Shown: positions 17,931-28,036 of the stretch, piece by piece | How the letters are laid out: each line of letters starts with the position of its first letter | Numbering within the stretch: the stretch's first letter is position 1 | From: a bacterium | GTDB taxonomy: Bacteria; Desulfobacterota; DSWW01 | Reading direction: 5' to 3' | DNA: 58,862 bases | Assembly (NCBI GenBank): GCA_028277985.1 | Contig: JANQFG010000121.1 | Span: forward strand, 1 to 58,862 | Position numbers and translations under genes: made by a program | The notes under the pieces: model-generated | Databases searched by the model: none | What the model was told of the DNA's origin: nothing | What the model saw: the letters and a program-made list of their open reading frames with translations, nothing else

Positions 17931-19280
17931 TCAACAGAGTTCTTTACGCGCCGTCTCGGCTATCTCTTCCGCGTATCGTTGGGTCCGGTCCGGGTCCGGG
18001 CCTTCGATCATGACGCGCAGCAGAGGCTCGGTACCCGAGTAGCGCACCAGCACACGCCCTCCGTCCCCCAATTCACTCTCGACGCGGTCGACGTCTTTGA
18101 GGACCGTCGGGAGATCCTCGAGGGGCGTCTTTCTCTCCACCTTCACGTTCAGGAGCACCTGCGGCAGCCTCCTCATCTGCCTGGCCAGATCCGATATCTT
18201 GAGACCCTTGCGCTTCACCATGGCCAGGACCTGCAATGCCGTGATGATCCCGTCCCCGGTGGTGGAGTATTCTCGAAAGACAAGGTGCCCGGACTGCTCT
18301 CCCCCGAGAAGAAAGCCGGATCGCCTCATCTCCTCCACCACGTAACGATCCCCGACCGCGGTTCGAACCAGTGTCCCCCCTACCTCTTTGAGTGCAATCT
18401 CAAGGCCGATGTTGCTCATGACCGTGGCCACGACCGTGTTGTGGGGCAGATTGCCCGAACGAATCATTTCCTTTCCGCAGAAGGCCATCACGGCATCCCC
18501 GTCCACGATCCGACCCTCTTCATCCGCGAAGATGACCCGATCGCCGTCCCCGTCCAGGGCGATCCCGAGGTCCGCCCCGGTTTCTTTCGTCAGGGCGGCC
18601 ATTCGATCGGCGTGCTGGGAACCGCATCCCTCGTTGATGTTCTTTCCGTCAGGCTCGACCCCCACCGCCTTTATCTCTGCGCCCAACTCGGAGAAGACGG
18701 TCGGCGCAACCCGATAGCCCGCCCCGTTCGCGCAGTCGAGCACGATGTTCAGCCCCTCCAGGGAGAGATCTTTCGGAAAGGTCTCTTTTGCAAACACGAT
18801 GTACCGGCCCTTGGCGTCGTCGATCCGAAAGGCCTTGCCCACCTTGTCCGCCGTGGGCTGGAGCTCGGAGAGGCGATCTGAAAAGATCAGTTCCTCCATC
18901 TGCTCCTCGTCCTCATCCGGCAGCTTGTAACCATCCCTGTGGAAGAACTTGATCCCATTGTCCTGGAACAGATTGTGTGACGCGGAGATCATCACGCCCG
19001 CATCGGCCCGCATGCTCTGCGTGATGAACGCCACTCCCGGAGTCGGAAGGGGCCCGATCACGAACGCGTCCACGCCCATCGAGCAAATGCCCGCGACCAT
19101 GGCATTCTCGAGCATATACCCCGAAAGGCGAGTATCCTTGCCCACGACAATCCGATGACGACCCGTATGTGCACGGCACAGGTAAGCGATAGCCCGGCCC
19201 AGCCTCATGGCGATATCCGCCGTCATCGGCTCTTTGTTCGCAACGCCTCGCACACCATCCGTCCCAAAAAGCTTTCCCAT
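17931..19280 (-). CDS. glmM: phosphoglucosamine mutase
   Basis: The 449-residue protein converts glucosamine 6-phosphate to glucosamine 1-phosphate for peptidoglycan and lipopolysaccharide. It has the start [15 protein letters not shown], the phospho-Ser loop GVMISASHN near residue 102, the metal loop [16 protein letters not shown] for sugar recognition, and the phosphate loop [22 protein letters not shown] ribosome site precedes the ATG. It follows cdaR and cdaA, and in Firmicutes GlmM binds and restrains CdaA. Confidence 0.95.
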   Translation of the reverse strand: MGKLFGTDGVRGVANKEPMTADIAMRLGRAIAYLCRAHTGRHRIVVGKDTRLSGYMLENAMVAGICSMGVDAFVIGPLPTPGVAFITQSMRADAGVMISASHNLFQDNGIKFFHRDGYKLPDEDEEQMEELIFSDRLSELQPTADKVGKAFRIDDAKGRYIVFAKETFPKDLSLEGLNIVLDCANGAGYRVAPTVFSELGAEIKAVGVEPDGKNINEGCGSQHADRMAALTKETGADLGIALDGDGDRVIFADEEGRIVDGDAVMAFCGKEMIRSGNLPHNTVVATVMSNIGLEIALKEVGGTLVRTAVGDRYVVEEMRRSGFLLGGEQSGHLVFREYSTTGDGIITALQVLAMVKRKGLKISDLARQMRRLPQVLLNVKVERKTPLEDLPTVLKDVDRVESELGDGGRVLVRYSGTEPLLRVMIEGPDPDRTQRYAEEIAETARKELC

Positions 19281-19349
19281 CTATACTCTCCCTCGGCGCC
19301 ACATCTCCGTTGTTCTTCCCGTCCCCGTGCCCGAATGAGTTTCCAGACC

Positions 19350-20279
19350 CTACTCCGAATCCTCGGTGGAAAGCTCTCTCACCCCCACCCTCTCGGGATT
19401 GCTTCTCGCTCGAATCCCGTCAAGGGGCAGTTGGATCCTCACCGGAAGGCTCTCGGGAAGAGGGCCTTCTTCCGGAAGCCCCACCGATGCCACGACCTGA
19501 TCCGACTGCAGCGCTTCGATCTTGGCGGCCGGCCCCTCGAGGACGATATCGACCCGCGGCGGCTCCAGCCGAACCGATCCTCTGCCGTTTTCCACCTTCA
19601 GGGAAATCTGTTTCAGCAGCTTCTGGACCGCCTCTTCCACTATGGAGATACGCACCTCGATCTCCTCCTGACCTGTCGACGGCCAGGCATGGGGTTGCTC
19701 GAGTGCGATCTTGACTCTCGTATTGAAACTCTCCTTCCGATCCGTCAGATCGATCGCCTCTGTCTGGACCAGCGAGATCCCCTGCACCTCACTCTGGGCG
19801 CCCACGATTTCAATCCGGTTCGGCACCGCTTCCGCGCCCACAACGACGTGCCCCTCAGCCGGCTTCCCCCTGAACCGCGGCCTTACCTCCACCCCCTTGG
19901 TGACCGTCAACTCGAACTTGAACTGAATCGTGTCGGGGGGCAGGACGGTTGCCGTCAGCCCCGGGGGCAGATGTATCATCTTCTCATTGATCTGATAGTT
20001 GCTCAGGCCCACCTTTGCGTCGGAAAGGTCCAGGGTCACCGGGCGCCTCTCCTGATCCAGATGGGAGAGGATGCGCCTCGGTCCGGCCACCCGAACCCGC
20101 ACCGAATCGTTCACCTTGTTCGTGATGGCGAGAAAGCTGGGCAGGTTGTCCCACTGCACCGGGATCTGCAGCGTGCTCTCCGCCGTGGCCTTCAGGTTGA
20201 CGAAGAGCCACAGGCTGATGGCAAAGAAGAAGGAGAGTATCTTCAGACTGATGTTGCGGAAGAGCAAGTCCTTCATCAT
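19350..20279 (-). CDS. cdaR: YbbR-domain protein, CdaR-type partner of the diadenylate cyclase
   Basis: The 309-residue protein has one N-terminal membrane helix (residues 11-29, LKILSFFFAISLWLFV) and then three to four all-beta YbbR repeats outside the membrane, such as VRVAGPRRILSHL and VRPRFRGKPAEGHVV. Its ATG overlaps the stop of cdaA as ATGA. In Firmicutes CdaR modulates the membrane cyclase. The tail FDRR-free C-terminus is simple. Confidence 0.87.
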   Translation of the reverse strand: MMKDLLFRNISLKILSFFFAISLWLFVNLKATAESTLQIPVQWDNLPSFLAITNKVNDSVRVRVAGPRRILSHLDQERRPVTLDLSDAKVGLSNYQINEKMIHLPPGLTATVLPPDTIQFKFELTVTKGVEVRPRFRGKPAEGHVVVGAEAVPNRIEIVGAQSEVQGISLVQTEAIDLTDRKESFNTRVKIALEQPHAWPSTGQEEIEVRISIVEEAVQKLLKQISLKVENGRGSVRLEPPRVDIVLEGPAAKIEALQSDQVVASVGLPEEGPLPESLPVRIQLPLDGIRARSNPERVGVRELSTEDSE

Positions 20280-21097
20280 AGGGCCTCTGCCTTACGCTTC
20301 CCCCTGGGCACATAGGGGGAGAAGAGATCCGTCAAGGCCTCACGGAGGGCCTTCGGTGTCAGTCCGTGCTGAAGGATGCCATCCAGGGCCACCGAAATGG
20401 AGCCGTCTTCCTCCGAAACGACAATCACCACCGCGTCCGCCCTCTCGGTGATCCCGAGGGCCGCCCTGTGCCGCGTCCCGAAGGATTTGTGGATGTCCGT
20501 TCGCTTCGTCAGGGGCAGGAAACAGCCCGCTGCATGAATCCGTCCTTCCCGGAGCACGGTGGCGCCGTCGTGAAGGGGTGACAGTGGAAAAAAGATGCTC
20601 GTGAGGAGTTCCCTGCCCACCCTGGCGTCCAGCGAGGTGCCTCCCTCGAGGAAGTCTTCGAGCCGCGTCTCGCGCTCCAGAACGATCAGGGCGCCCACGT
20701 TTCTTTCCGACATGTTGACCGTGGCCACCGCGATCTCCTCCAGGAACCGGCTCTCTTCCTTGCGACTCATGCCGGCAAACAGAGGGTTCCTGCCCATCCG
20801 GGCGAGGGCGCGACGGATATCTTCCTGGAACAGGACCACGATGATCAGGATGATCGAACTCAGAAAACTGTTGATGATCCAGTGCAGGGTATGCATCGGC
20901 AGGAGTCGGCTGACCACATAGGCGATGAACACCACGGCAAGGCCGGCAACCATGTGCACGGCTCGTGTGCCCTTGATCAGCAGGATGATCCAGTAGGTCA
21001 CAAACGTGACCACCAGGATGTCGAGCACATCCACCCAGGTGAGGTCCAGCCAATCCAGATCCTGGAACGCGACCAGGAAGATCTGAAGGGTTTCCAT
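20276..21097 (-). CDS. cdaA: membrane diadenylate cyclase (c-di-AMP synthase) CdaA
   Basis: 273 residues. Three hydrophobic helices lie in the first 90 residues (VTYWIILLIKG, MVAGLAVVFIAYVVS, FLSSIILIIVVLFQ). The DAC domain follows with both catalytic motifs, DGAT (LHDGATVLREGRIHAAG) and RHR (GTRHRAALGITE). It makes c-di-AMP from two ATP at the inner membrane. It starts 5 bases after folP and overlaps cdaR, so the folP-cdaA-cdaR unit is one transcript with glmM 69 bases on. Confidence 0.93.
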   Translation of the reverse strand: METLQIFLVAFQDLDWLDLTWVDVLDILVVTFVTYWIILLIKGTRAVHMVAGLAVVFIAYVVSRLLPMHTLHWIINSFLSSIILIIVVLFQEDIRRALARMGRNPLFAGMSRKEESRFLEEIAVATVNMSERNVGALIVLERETRLEDFLEGGTSLDARVGRELLTSIFFPLSPLHDGATVLREGRIHAAGCFLPLTKRTDIHKSFGTRHRAALGITERADAVVIVVSEEDGSISVALDGILQHGLTPKALREALTDLFSPYVPRGKRKAEAL

Positions 21098-21102
21098 GGT
21101 TC

Positions 21103-21987
21103 TCAGGCCTGTCCTCGCGCTTCTTTGATGGCGCGAACGATCGTCAACACTTCACGGGTTTCCTGCACGTCGTGGACCCGTAGGACGTCCGCCCCGTTCC
21201 ATGCACCGATGGCAGCGGTCGCCAGAGTCCCCACAAGCCGATCGTCGACATCCCGATCGAGCAGGGTCCCGATAAAGGATTTGCGGGACGTACCCAGCAC
21301 GACGGGTCTGCCGAGCTCCCGCAACTCAGACAGATGCTTCAGAATGAGCAGGTTGTGATCCAACGTCTTCCCAAAGCCGATCCCCGGGTCCACGAGGAGG
21401 TTCTCCCTCCGAACCCCAGCATCTTCCCAAACGGCGATGCTTTCTGCAAGGGCTTCCATGATCTCCCGCACCACATTGCCGTAGGTAGGGCTTTCCTGCA
21501 TGGTCCTCGGTGTCCCCTGCATGTGCATCAGGATGCAGGGAACGCCCAGCTCGGCCGCCGTCGTCTTCATCTCGGAATCCAGACGACCCGCGCTGATGTC
21601 GTTTATGAGGTCCGCGCCCGCCTCCACGGCCGCGCGAGCCACTTCGCTGGAGCACGTATCCACCGAAATCCATCCCTGCCAGCGTTCACGAACCGCCGCG
21701 ATCACGGGCAGGATCCGCTCCTGCTGCCGGGCAGCCGGGACCGGGTCCGACCCGGGGCGGGTCGACTCGCCCCCCACATCGAGGATGGCGGCACCTTCCT
21801 CGATCATTCTCCAAGCCCGTTCCACGGCCAGGTCTCGCGCATCGTAACGGCCCCCGTCGTAGAAGGAGTCCGGGGTTACGTTGAGCACGCCCATGACGGC
21901 CGGCCCATCGGAGAAATCCATCCTCTTGCCCTGAGGGGTGATCAGGACCGGCGGGCCTTTCGGGCAATTGTCCACCCGTTCGTTCAT
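21103..21987 (-). CDS. folP: dihydropteroate synthase
   Basis: 294 residues from the ATG at 21987; a TTG two codons earlier is also possible, and neither has a clear ribosome site. Motifs are VMGVLNVTPDSFYDGG, DVGGESTRPGSD, SVDTCSSEVARAAVEAGADLINDISAG and DPGIGFGKTLDHN, the pterin and pABA pockets. It joins the pterin pyrophosphate and p-aminobenzoate. folK and folB, the two preceding pathway steps, are at 55447-56444. folP lies between ftsH and cdaA, as in Geobacter-type genomes. Confidence 0.93.
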   Translation of the reverse strand: MNERVDNCPKGPPVLITPQGKRMDFSDGPAVMGVLNVTPDSFYDGGRYDARDLAVERAWRMIEEGAAILDVGGESTRPGSDPVPAARQQERILPVIAAVRERWQGWISVDTCSSEVARAAVEAGADLINDISAGRLDSEMKTTAAELGVPCILMHMQGTPRTMQESPTYGNVVREIMEALAESIAVWEDAGVRRENLLVDPGIGFGKTLDHNLLILKHLSELRELGRPVVLGTSRKSFIGTLLDRDVDDRLVGTLATAAIGAWNGADVLRVHDVQETREVLTIVRAIKEARGQA

Positions 21988-22052
21988 CGTCAAGCTTTGT
22001 AACGGTGAGTGTATCTGGATGTTGCTTCAGTCGAGGAATAAGGCGAGACCAG

Positions 22053-24011
22053 CTACCCCCCCTCCTCCTGGCTTTTCAGTCCCAAGGGCGGGATCGTAGT
22101 AAGCTTCGTCTTCTCTTCTTCGTCCCTGTCCTCGGGGGTGTGGGGCTCGGTTCCGGGTTCACCCTGATCGGGCGGTCCATCCGAGACAGTATCGGCCGTG
22201 ACATCCGGGGCTTCCTCACTTCCTCCTTCCCGGAGCACGATCTCCTGAATCTCCTCTCCATCGAGGGATTCCTTCTCCAGAAGGGAGCTGGCAAGCGAAT
22301 GGAGTTTGTCGATGTTCTCGGTGAGGATCTCCTTTGCCCGGTCGTAGTTCTCCATCACGATCCTTCGAATCTCGCCGTCGATCTCGACTGCCGTGGCCGG
22401 GCTGTAGTCCGAGGGGTACGACAGCTCCTTGCCGAGGAAGATCTCGTGGTCCTTCTTTCCGAAAGTCAGGGGCCCCATCTGCTCACTCATGCCCCACTCG
22501 CAAACCATCTTTCGCGCGAGCTCCGTAGCCCGTTCGATGTCGTTTCCTGCGCCGGTCGTCATTTCTCCGAGGACGAGCTCCTCGGCCACGCGCCCTCCGA
22601 AGAGGATCGCCAGGTTGTTCATCAGGTAATTGCGCGGGTAGGTATGCTTCTCATCGATGGGTAGCTGCTGGGTTAGGCCAAGGGCCATGCCGCGCGGGAT
22701 GATCGAAACCTTGTGAATCGGATCCGTGCCCGGAAGCAGGCAGGCCACGAGAGCATGTCCGGCTTCGTGATAGGCGGTGTTGCGCCTCTCCTCTTCGCTG
22801 ATGATCATGCTCTTGCGTTCCACGCCCATCATGACCTTGTCTTTGGCCATTTCAAAGTCTTTGAGGCTGATGTACTGCTTGTTCACGCGGGCGGCCAGAA
22901 GGGCGGCCTCGTTGACGAGATTCTCCAGATCCGCACCCGAGAAGCCGGGTGTGCCACGGGCGAGAACGTCCAGATCCACATCGGCGGCCAAGGGCATGTT
23001 ACGGGTGTGCACCCTGAGGATGCCGAGACGGCCCTTGATATCCGGCTTCGGGACGACGACCTGACGGTCGAACCGGCCCGGCCGAAGAAGCGCCGGATCG
23101 AGCACATCCGGTCGGTTGGTGGCCGAAATGAGGATGACCCCCTCGTTCGTTTCGAACCCGTCCATTTCGACGAGCAGCTGGTTCAGGGTCTGCTCTCTTT
23201 CGTCGTGACCTCCCCCGAGGCCCGCCCCGCGATGGCGGCCTACCGCATCGATCTCGTCGATGAAGATGATGCAGGGCGCATGTTTCTTGCCCTGGATGAA
23301 CAGGTCTCTCACCCTGGAAGCTCCGACACCTACGAACATCTCCACGAAGTCCGAGCCGCTGATCGTGAAAAAGGGCACCCCCGCCTCGCCTGCAATGGCC
23401 CGGGCAAGAAGAGTCTTCCCCGTGCCCGGAAGACCTACCAGCAGGACACCTTTAGGGATCCTGCCGCCCAGGCGGGTGAACTTCTTCGGATCCTTCAGGA
23501 ACTCGATGATCTCCTCGAGCTCTTCCTTCGCCTCGTCGATGCCCGCCACGTCCTCGAAGGTCACCTTCTGCTGGTTCTCGGTGAGCAGCCGGGCACGGCT
23601 CTTGCCGAAGCTCATCGCCTTGCCGCCGCCTGCCTGCATCTGCCGCATGAAGAAGATCCACACGCCGATCAGGAGGATCATCGGGAACCAGGAGACGAGC
23701 AGGGTCATGTACCACTTCGATTCTTCTTCCGGCTTGACGACGATCTCGACCCGGTTGTCCCGAAGATTCTTCATCAGTTCCGGGTCTTCCGGCATGTAAG
23801 TCTCGAAGGTGCTTCCGCTTGCCGTCTGGCCGATCAGATGATTGCCCTGCAGGGTGACCTGGGTGACCCTTCCCTCCTGCAGGTATCCGAGGAACTGGCT
23901 GTAGGAGAGGCTCACTTTATGCTCTTGCTGGTTTCGGACGGCGCTGTAGAGGAGCATGAACAACAGGATGATGGTGAGCCAGAGGGCGAGACTCTTGTAG
24001 AATTGATTCAC
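22053..24011 (-). CDS. ftsH: ATP-dependent zinc metalloprotease FtsH
   Basis: The 652-residue protein starts at GTG (24011). It has two membrane helices (about residues 8-25 and 105-123) flanking a periplasmic domain. The AAA domain shows Walker A GLPGTGKT, Walker [13 protein letters not shown] and the second region of homology RPGRFDRQV. The peptidase domain has HEAGH, the zinc site. The tail of about 45 residues is Asp/Glu/Pro rich. It degrades membrane and some soluble proteins. Upstream, 100-129 bases from the start, is a sigma-70 type promoter. Confidence 0.96.
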   Translation of the reverse strand: MNQFYKSLALWLTIILLFMLLYSAVRNQQEHKVSLSYSQFLGYLQEGRVTQVTLQGNHLIGQTASGSTFETYMPEDPELMKNLRDNRVEIVVKPEEESKWYMTLLVSWFPMILLIGVWIFFMRQMQAGGGKAMSFGKSRARLLTENQQKVTFEDVAGIDEAKEELEEIIEFLKDPKKFTRLGGRIPKGVLLVGLPGTGKTLLARAIAGEAGVPFFTISGSDFVEMFVGVGASRVRDLFIQGKKHAPCIIFIDEIDAVGRHRGAGLGGGHDEREQTLNQLLVEMDGFETNEGVILISATNRPDVLDPALLRPGRFDRQVVVPKPDIKGRLGILRVHTRNMPLAADVDLDVLARGTPGFSGADLENLVNEAALLAARVNKQYISLKDFEMAKDKVMMGVERKSMIISEEERRNTAYHEAGHALVACLLPGTDPIHKVSIIPRGMALGLTQQLPIDEKHTYPRNYLMNNLAILFGGRVAEELVLGEMTTGAGNDIERATELARKMVCEWGMSEQMGPLTFGKKDHEIFLGKELSYPSDYSPATAVEIDGEIRRIVMENYDRAKEILTENIDKLHSLASSLLEKESLDGEEIQEIVLREGGSEEAPDVTADTVSDGPPDQGEPGTEPHTPEDRDEEEKTKLTTIPPLGLKSQEEGG

Positions 24012-24110
24012 AATTGGTTTTCCCGGCTTTCGGTTGGGGGTAGGCCCCTTGCCCTCCGGCAGGGCCGCTTCCCACTGCCGCCGGGGGTGTCAAAAAGAGG
24101 CACAAAAATC

Positions 24111-24140
24111 ATCATACCATTTGGGATCGGCAAAATTCAA
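24111..24140 (-). promoter_or_regulatory. sigma-70-type promoter for ftsH
   Basis: On the minus strand TTGAAT (24140-24135) and TATGAT (24116-24111) are separated by 18 bases, close to the consensus at both boxes, in an AT-rich gap between tilS and ftsH. I saw no heat-shock type CCCCAT box. Confidence 0.55.
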
Positions 24141-24180
24141 CAAAAACTGATGGGTTCTTTGCCTTATCGCTTGATTTGAC

Positions 24181-25674
24181 TCATTTTTCCGGCCCGTGTT
24201 CCCCCTTTTCAGCCAGGGGCGAGGCCTGGAGCCGGATCGTTGCCCGGGTCTCGTCCGAAACCTTGAAACGATCGTCGGTTCGGTAACCGACCACCCAGGC
24301 GACCTGTCCGCCTACCTCTAGGATGGCGATTCGTCGCCTCAGGCTTCTCGGAATCTTCTCATCGATGAAGAAATCCTTGATCTTTTTCTCTCCTCCCAGG
24401 CCGGAAGGGCGAAAGCGGTCTCCCGGGCGGACGTTCCGGACAACCATTTCGCCGTCGGCAAGATCGGCATCCAGAAAGGCGAGATTCCTGTCCTTTTCCC
24501 CCCCCGGACAGTGGGTCTCCGGGGAAGGAACCCGGTCCGCACGAAGCATGATGCCGGCCCCGGGAATCGGCCGCTCCTCCCCCAGGGAAAGGGGAATCTC
24601 GTAGGGTGCGACCTCCCACAGCTCTCGACGAGTCAGGTAGAGTTTGTCGTATTCCAGAAAGGCCCGAACTCCACGGGGCAGGGAGAATGCCTTGTGCACC
24701 CCGTCTTCCGGCGCTCCCAGGGCATCGCAAATGCCCTCCAGGTGAACGTAGGAAAGCCCACGGGTGGACCCATCGAGTTGCCCGAAGCACTTTCGAAGAA
24801 CACGCCTTTGGATCGCCCTGGGCAGCCCCTCAAGGAGATCTCGTCGCAGGACCACTTCTCCGTCTCGATTCGTCCGGTTCGTGATACGCTCCAGCGCCTC
24901 CACGGCAACCCCGTCCAGGCACCGGCCCTCCTCCTGAAGAATCGAAGCAAGCTGGACAAGGGAATCCACAAAGGATGGATTCGCTTCTCTCTGAATCCAG
25001 GGGATGAGCTCCTTCCGGATGCGGTTCCTGAGATAGGTCTTCTTCCGATTCGAGGAGTCTTCACAGAACGAGAGCCCCCGGTCCGTTGCGTATGCCTGGA
25101 TCGTCTCTCGGGAGACCTCGATCAGAGGACGGATGTACCTGTCGTCGCGCACCGGTCGGATTCCTATCAGGCCCCCCGTTCCACGGAGCATCTGCATCAG
25201 AAGGGTCTCCGCATGGTCGTCTCGGTGATGCCCGGTTGCGATCCGGCCGGCCCCCCATTCCAGGGCGACCTCCTCGAAGAATCGAACGCGCAAACGGCGG
25301 GCCCGGGCCTGGACGTTCCCTGCCCCGTCGTAACTCGAGGCATCGACCCGTCGGCCCTCGAAGGGAACCTCATATCGGCGAGCAAGATCCTCGACGAATC
25401 GAAATTCCTTTTCCCCTTCTTCGGCCCTCAGGCCGTGGTGGACGTGAGCAATCACCAAACGCAGGCGGAACTCCGCTTGAAGTCGTGCCAGAATATCGAG
25501 CATACAGACCGAATCGAGGCCGCCGCTGACACCCAGGACCACGGTGTCGCCGGAGGCGACCATCTCGTGCCCGAACAGTGTGTTTCTGACCCGCTCCAGG
25601 ATTTCCCGGTCCGTCCTCCCCTTTTTTCCGACGGCCACGTGGGCGGCCCTCCTTGACCCATTCTCCCGCAGCAT
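24181..25674 (-). CDS. tilS: tRNA(Ile)-lysidine synthetase
   Basis: The 497-residue enzyme puts lysine on C34 of the AUA-reading tRNA-Ile. It has the PP-loop SGGLDS, AHVHHGLRAEEG, and TGHHRDDHAETLLMQMLRG in the N-terminal domain, then the substrate-binding domains; the C-terminal PFRPSGL-like loop is DRFRPSGLGGEKKIKDFF. The ATG at 25674 has no Shine-Dalgarno sequence before it. A TATGAT box lies 8 bases upstream, so a leaderless mRNA is possible. It diverges from the Rrf2 gene, and the Rrf2 -10 box abuts this start codon. Confidence 0.92.
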   Translation of the reverse strand: MLRENGSRRAAHVAVGKKGRTDREILERVRNTLFGHEMVASGDTVVLGVSGGLDSVCMLDILARLQAEFRLRLVIAHVHHGLRAEEGEKEFRFVEDLARRYEVPFEGRRVDASSYDGAGNVQARARRLRVRFFEEVALEWGAGRIATGHHRDDHAETLLMQMLRGTGGLIGIRPVRDDRYIRPLIEVSRETIQAYATDRGLSFCEDSSNRKKTYLRNRIRKELIPWIQREANPSFVDSLVQLASILQEEGRCLDGVAVEALERITNRTNRDGEVVLRRDLLEGLPRAIQRRVLRKCFGQLDGSTRGLSYVHLEGICDALGAPEDGVHKAFSLPRGVRAFLEYDKLYLTRRELWEVAPYEIPLSLGEERPIPGAGIMLRADRVPSPETHCPGGEKDRNLAFLDADLADGEMVVRNVRPGDRFRPSGLGGEKKIKDFFIDEKIPRSLRRRIAILEVGGQVAWVVGYRTDDRFKVSDETRATIRLQASPLAEKGEHGPEK

Positions 25675-25680
25675 TATATT
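25653..25680 (+). promoter_or_regulatory. candidate promoter of the Rrf2-family gene
   Basis: TTGACC (25653-25658) and TATATT (25675-25680) are 16 bases apart, ending 53 bases before the Rrf2 start. The box overlaps the tilS start region, so an Rrf2 protein bound here would affect both genes. This is an inference from sequence only. Confidence 0.45.
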
Positions 25681-25733
25681 CTATCATATTCGTAAGTTTT
25701 TCCCTCGAACCCATAACCTGGGAGTCTGAGCAT

Positions 25734-26213
25734 ATGAAACTCTCCACAAGAGGACGCTACGGAGCCCGTGCTCTTGTTGAACTGGCCAAGCATGACGGAC
25801 AAGGTCCCCTGGCATTGAAGGAGATGGCGGAACGACAGGAGATCCCGCTCAAGTACTTGGAACAGATCGCAATGGTATTGAAGAGCGCCAAGCTGATCAA
25901 GAGCGTGAGGGGCCCCTCGGGCGGCTATACCCTGGCCCGCGCGCCCGAAAAGATCAATCTGTTGGAGATCATCGAGACCCTGGAGGGATCGCTCAGTTTC
26001 GTGAACTGCGTGAAGGACCCTTCCACGTGCGAACGAGTCGAGTCGTGCGCCTTCAACGACCTGTGGGCAAGGATCTCGACTGAGACGTCGAAGATCCTCC
26101 ACTCCGTGACGCTCGCCGACATGGTCCAGAACGACCAGAAGAAGAAAGGTGGGGTGGCGAGTTGTTTCGGGGAGGATGCCGGGGATGACCTGGTGCCGGA
26201 GGAGGACGCATAG
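25734..26213 (+). CDS. Rrf2-family transcriptional regulator, probable Fe-S sensor
   Basis: The ATG at 25734 (MKLSTRGRYGARALVELA) follows GGGAG by 9 bases and gives 159 residues. The winged helix is typical of Rrf2 (ALKEMAERQEIPLKYLEQI, SVRGPSGGYTLAR). Cys92, Cys99 and Cys105 match almost exactly the cluster-binding positions of IscR (92/98/104), so it can be expected to carry an Fe-S cluster. It is not followed by an isc or suf operon; the next genes are convergent. The target is unknown. The divergent gap to tilS is a likely site. Confidence 0.9.
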   Translation: MKLSTRGRYGARALVELAKHDGQGPLALKEMAERQEIPLKYLEQIAMVLKSAKLIKSVRGPSGGYTLARAPEKINLLEIIETLEGSLSFVNCVKDPSTCERVESCAFNDLWARISTETSKILHSVTLADMVQNDQKKKGGVASCFGEDAGDDLVPEEDA

Positions 26214-26243
26214 GGCGCGTGCGAAGGTCTTCCCGTCAGCCTC

Positions 26244-26765
26244 TCACTCCGAAGGCCCGTCCCCGTCCGAGGCTTCGCTTTCCGTAACCTCTGGAAGACA
26301 GTCTTCCGGCAGACCCTTGATCGCGTCCGGCGCAGACAAAAGTGACCATCGCTGTTTCGTGCGGCTGAAGGACCACTCCTCCCTCCACCTCATCTCCTTC
26401 ACCACGAGTGAATCCAGTGGATGACCCGTCCATCTCACCCGGACGGTCGCCTCAATCGATTCCTTTCCGAACTTCACGTGCTCGACCCTGTAGTCGAGCA
26501 ATCGGATTTGTTCGAACAGACACGCGAAGGAATCGTCCCACGGATCCCGGTCGTCGGCCGGAACATACCGAAGGGCCACCGGGGCATCCTGGCTGATGAG
26601 CGCCCAGTGAAAACTCCGAACGTCCCTCTTGAGGATCTGCTCACGGTTCTGCTTCTTCGGGGTGGTCAGACTGCAGGCACAAAGACAGGACAGGCACAGG
26701 AAGAAGAGGATCCCTTTGCAGGCCCGGCTTCTTCCTCTGCCTCGGTGCACGGGGAAGACTCCCAT
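26244..26765 (-). CDS. putative lipoprotein of unknown function
   Basis: The 173-residue product has a basic start, a hydrophobic run GILFFLCLSCL and the lipobox LCAC (around residue 31), then SLTTPKKQNREQ. The mature domain reads like a small alpha+beta fold with a conserved-looking WREEWSFSRTKQRWSLL stretch, reminiscent of NTF2-like or DUF4440-type lipoproteins, but I do not claim membership. It starts 27 bases after the B12-binding gene and is probably the last gene of that operon. Confidence 0.6.
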   Translation of the reverse strand: MGVFPVHRGRGRSRACKGILFFLCLSCLCACSLTTPKKQNREQILKRDVRSFHWALISQDAPVALRYVPADDRDPWDDSFACLFEQIRLLDYRVEHVKFGKESIEATVRVRWTGHPLDSLVVKEMRWREEWSFSRTKQRWSLLSAPDAIKGLPEDCLPEVTESEASDGDGPSE

Positions 26766-26792
26766 GGGAAGTGTGTTTCCCGGTGATAAGGG

Positions 26793-27200
26793 CTAGTTGG
26801 CTTTTGCGGACATCGTCTGGTTCACAAAATCCACGATATCCTGCATGGAGGTTCCCGGAGTGAAGATCTCACTGATGCCGGCTTCTTTGAGGGCCGGCAC
26901 ATCGTCCTGGGGAATGATTCCACCCCCGAAAACGACCTTGTCACCCGCCCCCTGTTCGCGCAGAAGCTCCACGACACGAGGGAACAAGTGGTTGTGGGCT
27001 CCGGACAGGATGCTCAGGCCCACGAAGTCCACATCTTCCTGGACCGCCGCGTTCACGATCATCTCAGGGGTCTGATGAAGCCCCGTATAGATCACCTCGA
27101 ACCCTGCATCCCGAAGGGCCCTCGCGATTACCTTGGCCCCGCGGTCATGTCCGTCCAATCCGGGCTTTGCGACAAGGACTCGTACTTTTCGATCTGTCAT
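26793..27200 (-). CDS. stand-alone cobalamin-binding protein (methylmalonyl-CoA mutase C-terminal type)
   Basis: I prefer the ATG at 27200 ([14 protein letters not shown]), which has AGGAG about 10 bases upstream, giving 135 residues. The domain shows the B12 motif DGHDRG (DxHxxG), the SILSGAH loop and the GGGIIPQDD loop, which clamp the cofactor tail. It matches the small subunit of two-part methylmalonyl- or 2-hydroxyisobutyryl-CoA type mutases. The large subunit is not in this window. It follows the crotonase by 53 bases, consistent with acyl-CoA metabolism. Confidence 0.9.
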   Translation of the reverse strand: MTDRKVRVLVAKPGLDGHDRGAKVIARALRDAGFEVIYTGLHQTPEMIVNAAVQEDVDFVGLSILSGAHNHLFPRVVELLREQGAGDKVVFGGGIIPQDDVPALKEAGISEIFTPGTSMQDIVDFVNQTMSAKAN

Positions 27201-27253
27201 CTCTCGTTTCTCCTGCATTCGATTCAATGCTTGCGGGAATGCGCCCGACCCGC

Positions 27254-28036
27254 CTATTTCCCCTTGAAGACCGGCTTTCTCTTATCCAGGAAGGCTCGGA
27301 TGCCCTCCCCACGATCCTCTGATGCGAAGGTCATGGAAAACGCTTCCCTTTCCAGAACCGATCCGGTCCGAAGGTCGAGAACCAGGCCCTTTTCGATCGC
27401 TTTCTTCGCCTGCCCCAGGGCATAGGGAGGCTTGGATGCCAGTTTCTTTGCCACCGCCTCCACCTCTTCCATCAGCTTGTCCGGTGGAAAGACGGCATTG
27501 ACAAGGCCGTATGCCTCTGCCCTCTTCGCGTCTACCATGTCTCCCGAATAGATCCACTCCTTGGCGCGACGCACCCCGATCACCTTTGCGAGCCTCTGCG
27601 TGCCCCCGAAACCGGGAATGATGCCAAGGTTGATCTCGGGCTGTCCGAATCTTGCCTTTTCCGAGGCGTAGACCAGGTCGCACGCCAGGACCAGTTCGGT
27701 GCCCCCGCCCAACGCAAAACCGTTGACCGCAGCCACCACGGGTTTTTCGATCTCCTCGATCTTCAGGAAGACCTCCTGCCCGACACGGCAGAATCGCTCC
27801 GCCTCCAGGGGCGTCAACTCCGCCATCTCGGCGATGTCCGCGCCAGCCACAAAGGCTTTTTCTCCTGCGCCGGTGATGACGCAAACCTTGCTCTTCTCAT
27901 CCCGCTCGAATTCTCCCAGCGCGTCGGCGAGTTCCTCTAACACCTTCTGATTGAGCGCGTTGAGGGCCTTCGGCCGGTTGATCGTGATCAGGCTGAGCTC
28001 GTCCTTCTGCGTCAGTTCAATCGTATCGTAGGGCAT
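27254..28036 (-). CDS. enoyl-CoA hydratase/crotonase family protein
   Basis: The ATG at 28036 ([14 protein letters not shown]) has GGGGAG 8 bases upstream; a longer frame upstream is not supported. The 260-residue protein has the oxyanion-hole motif [11 protein letters not shown], and [42 protein letters not shown] with both catalytic Glu positions (E in GGGTEL and PEINLG) of classical crotonases. It hydrates short-chain enoyl-CoA, or acts in the reverse direction. Its place with a B12-binding mutase subunit fits fatty or branched acid turnover. Confidence 0.9.
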   Translation of the reverse strand: MPYDTIELTQKDELSLITINRPKALNALNQKVLEELADALGEFERDEKSKVCVITGAGEKAFVAGADIAEMAELTPLEAERFCRVGQEVFLKIEEIEKPVVAAVNGFALGGGTELVLACDLVYASEKARFGQPEINLGIIPGFGGTQRLAKVIGVRRAKEWIYSGDMVDAKRAEAYGLVNAVFPPDKLMEEVEAVAKKLASKPPYALGQAKKAIEKGLVLDLRTGSVLEREAFSMTFASEDRGEGIRAFLDKRKPVFKGK

